Below are positions 61,959 through 64,000 of a DNA stretch of 64,000 nucleotides, one piece after another. The position numbers and the translations under genes are program-made. Each line of letters opens with the position of its first letter. Position 1 is the first letter of the stretch. This stretch comes from an uncultured Gammaproteobacteria bacterium (GTDB lineage Bacteria; Pseudomonadota; Gammaproteobacteria; Pseudomonadales; Pseudohongiellaceae), in contig CAJXRP010000007.1 in the NCBI GenBank assembly GCA_913060495.1, positions 99,872 to 163,871 on the forward strand. The letters run 5' to 3'. The notes beneath the pieces were generated by a model. The model worked only from the letters and a program-made list of their open reading frames with translations. It did no database searches and was not told the DNA's origin.

Positions 61959-62019
61959 AGATAGCGCCGTGAATAATAGGGGCGCGTAGCGCATCCTTTT
62001 TGATTTGATTGTTATGTGT
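61959..62019 (-). repeat. attC site with altered right core
   Basis: The left half and GGGGCGCGTAGCGCATCC hairpin are standard. The right core reads GGCGCTAT instead of GGCGTTAT, which changes the first bases of the GTTRRRY crossover site and may block recombination there. Confidence 0.8.
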
Positions 62020-62137
62020 TGGTCGTAATTCAAAATTGCTTTTGGCTAACGGCTGCTCTCGGTTAGTAGCGGTTATCATAAAACCTGTTCTGTCCTTAAT
62101 TCTGTATTGCCGGTACCTCGAAATACTTAGAATACTA

Positions 62138-62731
62138 CTATTGAGCACCTTGAAATTGGTTTTCCGGATCAATTTTGCATTCGTTAATAATTTGGGGAGC
62201 TGTATTGAGACCCAGACTAATCCAACATTCGTTGTAAAACGAACAAGCACAGATTGTAATTTTATATTCGTCAGATGCCACGCTGGCCCTCCGGATCAAA
62301 TCACTGGGCGCTTTGATTGAAAAGACCGGCATTTCATCCCCATCCGGCAGGACATATCCCTGGGGCGCGGCTGTATTGCTGATCTCCGAAATGCTTTTTT
62401 CATCATCACCTTCAAGAGGAATGTGGGACAGAAACTCGTGCCAAAAGTGTAGATATTCCCCCTGGTCTTGGATCGTGAAATACCCTAACGCCGCTGGACC
62501 AAGGCCCTTATTCATGATCATAAGTTCGAATTCGCCATCAATCTCATCATCGTTGATGCTAAGTCTAGAATTTGTTTCTATCCAAACTGACGGTTTGACG
62601 CTTAACCTAGCCTGCTCTCTCATGAGACTTGTCTCATAGACGGCGACCACTACTGCCGCAATTGCCATTGCAACGGCGACAAATGAAATAATCAATTCGA
62701 AGTGCTTTTTGGCGTAACTGGTTAAGCTCAT
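62138..62731 (-). CDS. Single-TM exported-domain protein of unknown function (cassette)
   Basis: 197 residues. An N-terminal signal anchor (LIISFVAVAMAIAAVVVAVYE) is followed by a beta-rich domain with several Glu and Asp and three Cys near the end (ICACSFYNECW), likely to form disulfides on the outer face. No family was recognised. About 120 bases without a gene separate its stop from attC 61959-62019. Confidence 0.7.
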   Translation of the reverse strand: MSLTSYAKKHFELIISFVAVAMAIAAVVVAVYETSLMREQARLSVKPSVWIETNSRLSINDDEIDGEFELMIMNKGLGPAALGYFTIQDQGEYLHFWHEFLSHIPLEGDDEKSISEISNTAAPQGYVLPDGDEMPVFSIKAPSDLIRRASVASDEYKITICACSFYNECWISLGLNTAPQIINECKIDPENQFQGAQ

Positions 62732-62804
62732 CGTATCTCCTGTTCAGTGAACACTGACCCCATTTTTCATACCTTTCTGCACGGGTCCTAATCTTTAATT
62801 GGGG

Positions 62805-62832
62805 CATATAGCGCCTTTAATATTAGGGGGGT
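62805..62832 (-). repeat. Half attC remnant
   Basis: CATATAGCGCCTTTAATATTAGG on the plus strand matches the right half of the array's attC sites. No left half follows, and a complete site lies 30 bases further on. It is probably a relic of a deletion between cassettes. Confidence 0.55.
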
Positions 62833-62859
62833 TTATTGGCCAGAAGCCGACGCTTCGAA

Positions 62860-62928
62860 ACACATAACGCCCTTAATAATAGGAGCAGCCGCGTAGCGCT
62901 GCTTCTTTTTTGATTTGATTGTTATGTG
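62860..62928 (-). repeat. attC site
   Basis: Standard site with full cores and a GGAGCAGCCGCGTAGCGCTGCTTC hairpin, about 68 bases. It follows the membrane protein gene 62951. Confidence 0.92.
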
Positions 62929-62950
62929 CCGTCTGATTCATGTTTCGAAC

Positions 62951-63262
62951 CTAGCCTGCGTTAAACAAGTACCTAAGTACCAGAATAATTAGAAAACCGA
63001 GCAGTGGCAATGCGCAGACACCCAATAAAGATCCTGAGCTTCGCCTGAGCACACTTAGACTCTGAGGTATGTTGTAGCACAAAGCTGCACTCATTGAGTA
63101 CAAGGATATGCTGAGAACAATTAGAGATTGAATTCCGGTAATCTGCCATGCTTTGGCTATTGTCCCGAACTGAGGGCTGCCAGCGGCCAATACCAACACT
63201 AGAACGAATAGTCCGGCCAGGCTGAAGCAGATGCTGAGTATGGCGTTGCTAATGTTACTCAC
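62951..63262 (-). CDS. Three-TM membrane protein of unknown function (cassette)
   Basis: 103 residues with three helices (ILSICFSLAGLFVLVLVLA first, ending LPLLGFLIILVLRYLF). A short soluble loop between the last two contains SLSVLRRSSGSLL. The layout resembles Yip1 or DUF-type membrane proteins but is not specific. The stop lies 22 bases before attC 62860-62928. Confidence 0.65.
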   Translation of the reverse strand: MSNISNAILSICFSLAGLFVLVLVLAAGSPQFGTIAKAWQITGIQSLIVLSISLYSMSAALCYNIPQSLSVLRRSSGSLLGVCALPLLGFLIILVLRYLFNAG

Positions 63263-63289
63263 CTTTGATTGCAGGTTTCACTGTCAGTG

Positions 63290-63356
63290 CACATAACGCT
63301 TTGAATAATAGGGGCTGGGCGCAGCCCAGACTCCTTTTTGATTTGATTGTTATGTG
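63290..63356 (-). repeat. attC site
   Basis: Standard site with a GGGGCTGGGCGCAGCCCAGACTCC hairpin and full cores, about 67 bases. It follows the gene at 63390. Confidence 0.92.
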
Positions 63357-63389
63357 TCATTTTGTACAATTTTAAATTCTTGGACTTGG

Positions 63390-63914
63390 TTATCTAACGT
63401 ATCTTGAGCGCTCAATTCGTGGTTGTTCGTTTAACGAAGAGATTCCGAAATGCTCTTTCATATCATCAGGCATGTTATTCATATGGATTGTATAGATTTG
63501 ACCCGCCAAATCATTGCGAGACATCCAGCTTTCTGCTCCTTGCTCTAGACTAGACCACGCTTCATCTGGAAGATGACCTGCTTTCCAGTACCTAAACGCC
63601 GCATGCATGACTGCAGGTTCCATATATATTACGTCAAACAATTGCGAGAATTCCGTATCAGTAAATGTGGGTGATTCATCACGGAGTGCACGATTCTTAA
63701 TCTCAGTAAGTTCTGGACTTGATGATTCAAACCTTCGTATTTCATTAAACATTTCAATTATTGTCATAAATGCGGTTGCTTCGCGAAGGTGTTGCTCTTC
63801 TAGCAGCATTTGATCATTTTGCTGTATCTCAATAATGAGAAAAATTATCCCTACAAGCACGCCCAAGTTTGCAAATAGTGAAGCTGCCTGATTGTACTCG
63901 CTGAATTTATTCAT
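63390..63914 (-). CDS. Single-TM helical-tail protein, recurrent cassette family, distant member 5
   Basis: 174 residues from the ATG at 63914 (MNKFSEYNQ); an upstream frame to 63947 runs into the attC. The anchor SLFANLGVLVGIIFLIIEIQQNDQ resembles the other four, as does the helical tail with FRYWKAGHLPDEAW, but the late W-W motif is not conserved. Function is unknown. Confidence 0.65.
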   Translation of the reverse strand: MNKFSEYNQAASLFANLGVLVGIIFLIIEIQQNDQMLLEEQHLREATAFMTIIEMFNEIRRFESSSPELTEIKNRALRDESPTFTDTEFSQLFDVIYMEPAVMHAAFRYWKAGHLPDEAWSSLEQGAESWMSRNDLAGQIYTIHMNNMPDDMKEHFGISSLNEQPRIERSRYVR

Positions 63915-63943
63915 ATTTTTGAATTTTGCACTTTGTACGCTGC

Positions 63944-64000
63944 ACACATAACGCTTTGAATAATAGGGGCGCTTGCGCCTCCTTTTTGATTTGATTGTTA
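63944..64000 (-). repeat. attC site, cut by the window end
   Basis: Right core and GGGGCGCTTGCGCCTCC hairpin are standard; the left core is truncated at GATTGTTA. The array therefore continues past the right edge, where further cassettes, attI and the integrase should lie. Confidence 0.9.

Noticed and set aside
47574..64000. Repeated hairpin units taken at first as a CRISPR array
   Set aside because: Spacing is 300-1700 bases with ORFs between, the units carry variable inner hairpins, and both ends match attC cores; CRISPR spacers are about 30-40 bases.
1..64000. Integrase (intI), transposase or attI in the window
   Set aside because: No tyrosine recombinase or transposase motif was recognised in any frame, so the integron platform is placed outside the window by inference only.

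Overview
The window looks like the chromosome of a free-living, probably marine, gammaproteobacterium. The evidence is the gene families present: c-di-GMP signalling proteins, a YnjBCD-type ABC transporter, a MadLM malonate carrier, quinoprotein dehydrogenases, Uup, a second EF-G, and Tat and Sec exported proteins. No rRNA, tRNA, CRISPR array, insertion sequence or prophage was recognised. The species cannot be named from the sequence alone.

Positions 1 to about 42.8 kb are ordinary chromosome. 1-5960 is a phosphorelay and c-di-GMP cluster: the end of an Hpt protein, a REC-EAL phosphodiesterase, a large hybrid histidine kinase, and a REC protein with a decayed EAL domain. 6253-10898 is a radical SAM protein in an apparent operon with a YnjBCD-like ABC transporter. 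11059-14260 is a malonate uptake and activation operon (madL, madM, matB). 14533-17012 is an exported PQQ dehydrogenase with its di-haem cytochrome c. 17-33 kb holds housekeeping and stress genes (MscS, M48 protease, LysR/AzoR/pirin, methyltransferases, MATE) and a sugar-catabolism group (periplasmic binding protein, TIM-barrel isomerase, Gfo/Idh/MocA dehydrogenase). 33.5-42.8 kb holds uup, an exported PqqB-like hydrolase, MOSC, VOC and PPOX-fold proteins, a lipoprotein PQQ dehydrogenase with an N-terminal cytochrome, a CHRD protein, an SGNH hydrolase and a Tat-exported SnoaL/LEH-fold protein.

From about 47.5 kb to the right edge the window is the distal part of a sedentary chromosomal integron. 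Twenty-one recognisable attC sites (the last cut by the window end) repeat every 0.3-1.7 kb. They share a conserved outer sequence and differ in the central hairpin. Read on the minus strand each runs TAACAATCAAATCAAAAAGG ... GGGCGTTATG, which is the standard attC orientation, and nearly every cassette ORF lies on the minus strand directly before its attC. The integrase and attI are therefore predicted beyond position 64000. Most cassette products are small membrane proteins of unknown function. Two families recur: five single-TM proteins with a helical tail, and three multi-TM proteins. There are also two type II toxin-antitoxin cassettes, enzymes, a cytochrome c'-like lipoprotein and ligand-binding folds. 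Two attC sites are long and of foreign type, which suggests capture from other integrons.

Towards 47-50 kb the attC sites become shortened and mutated. Two further relics lie on the far side of fusA (43640-43696 and 44066-44128) beside unknown small genes. The array therefore probably once extended further, with fusA now sitting among its decayed remains. The integron and its uncharacterised cassette families are the most interesting part of the window.
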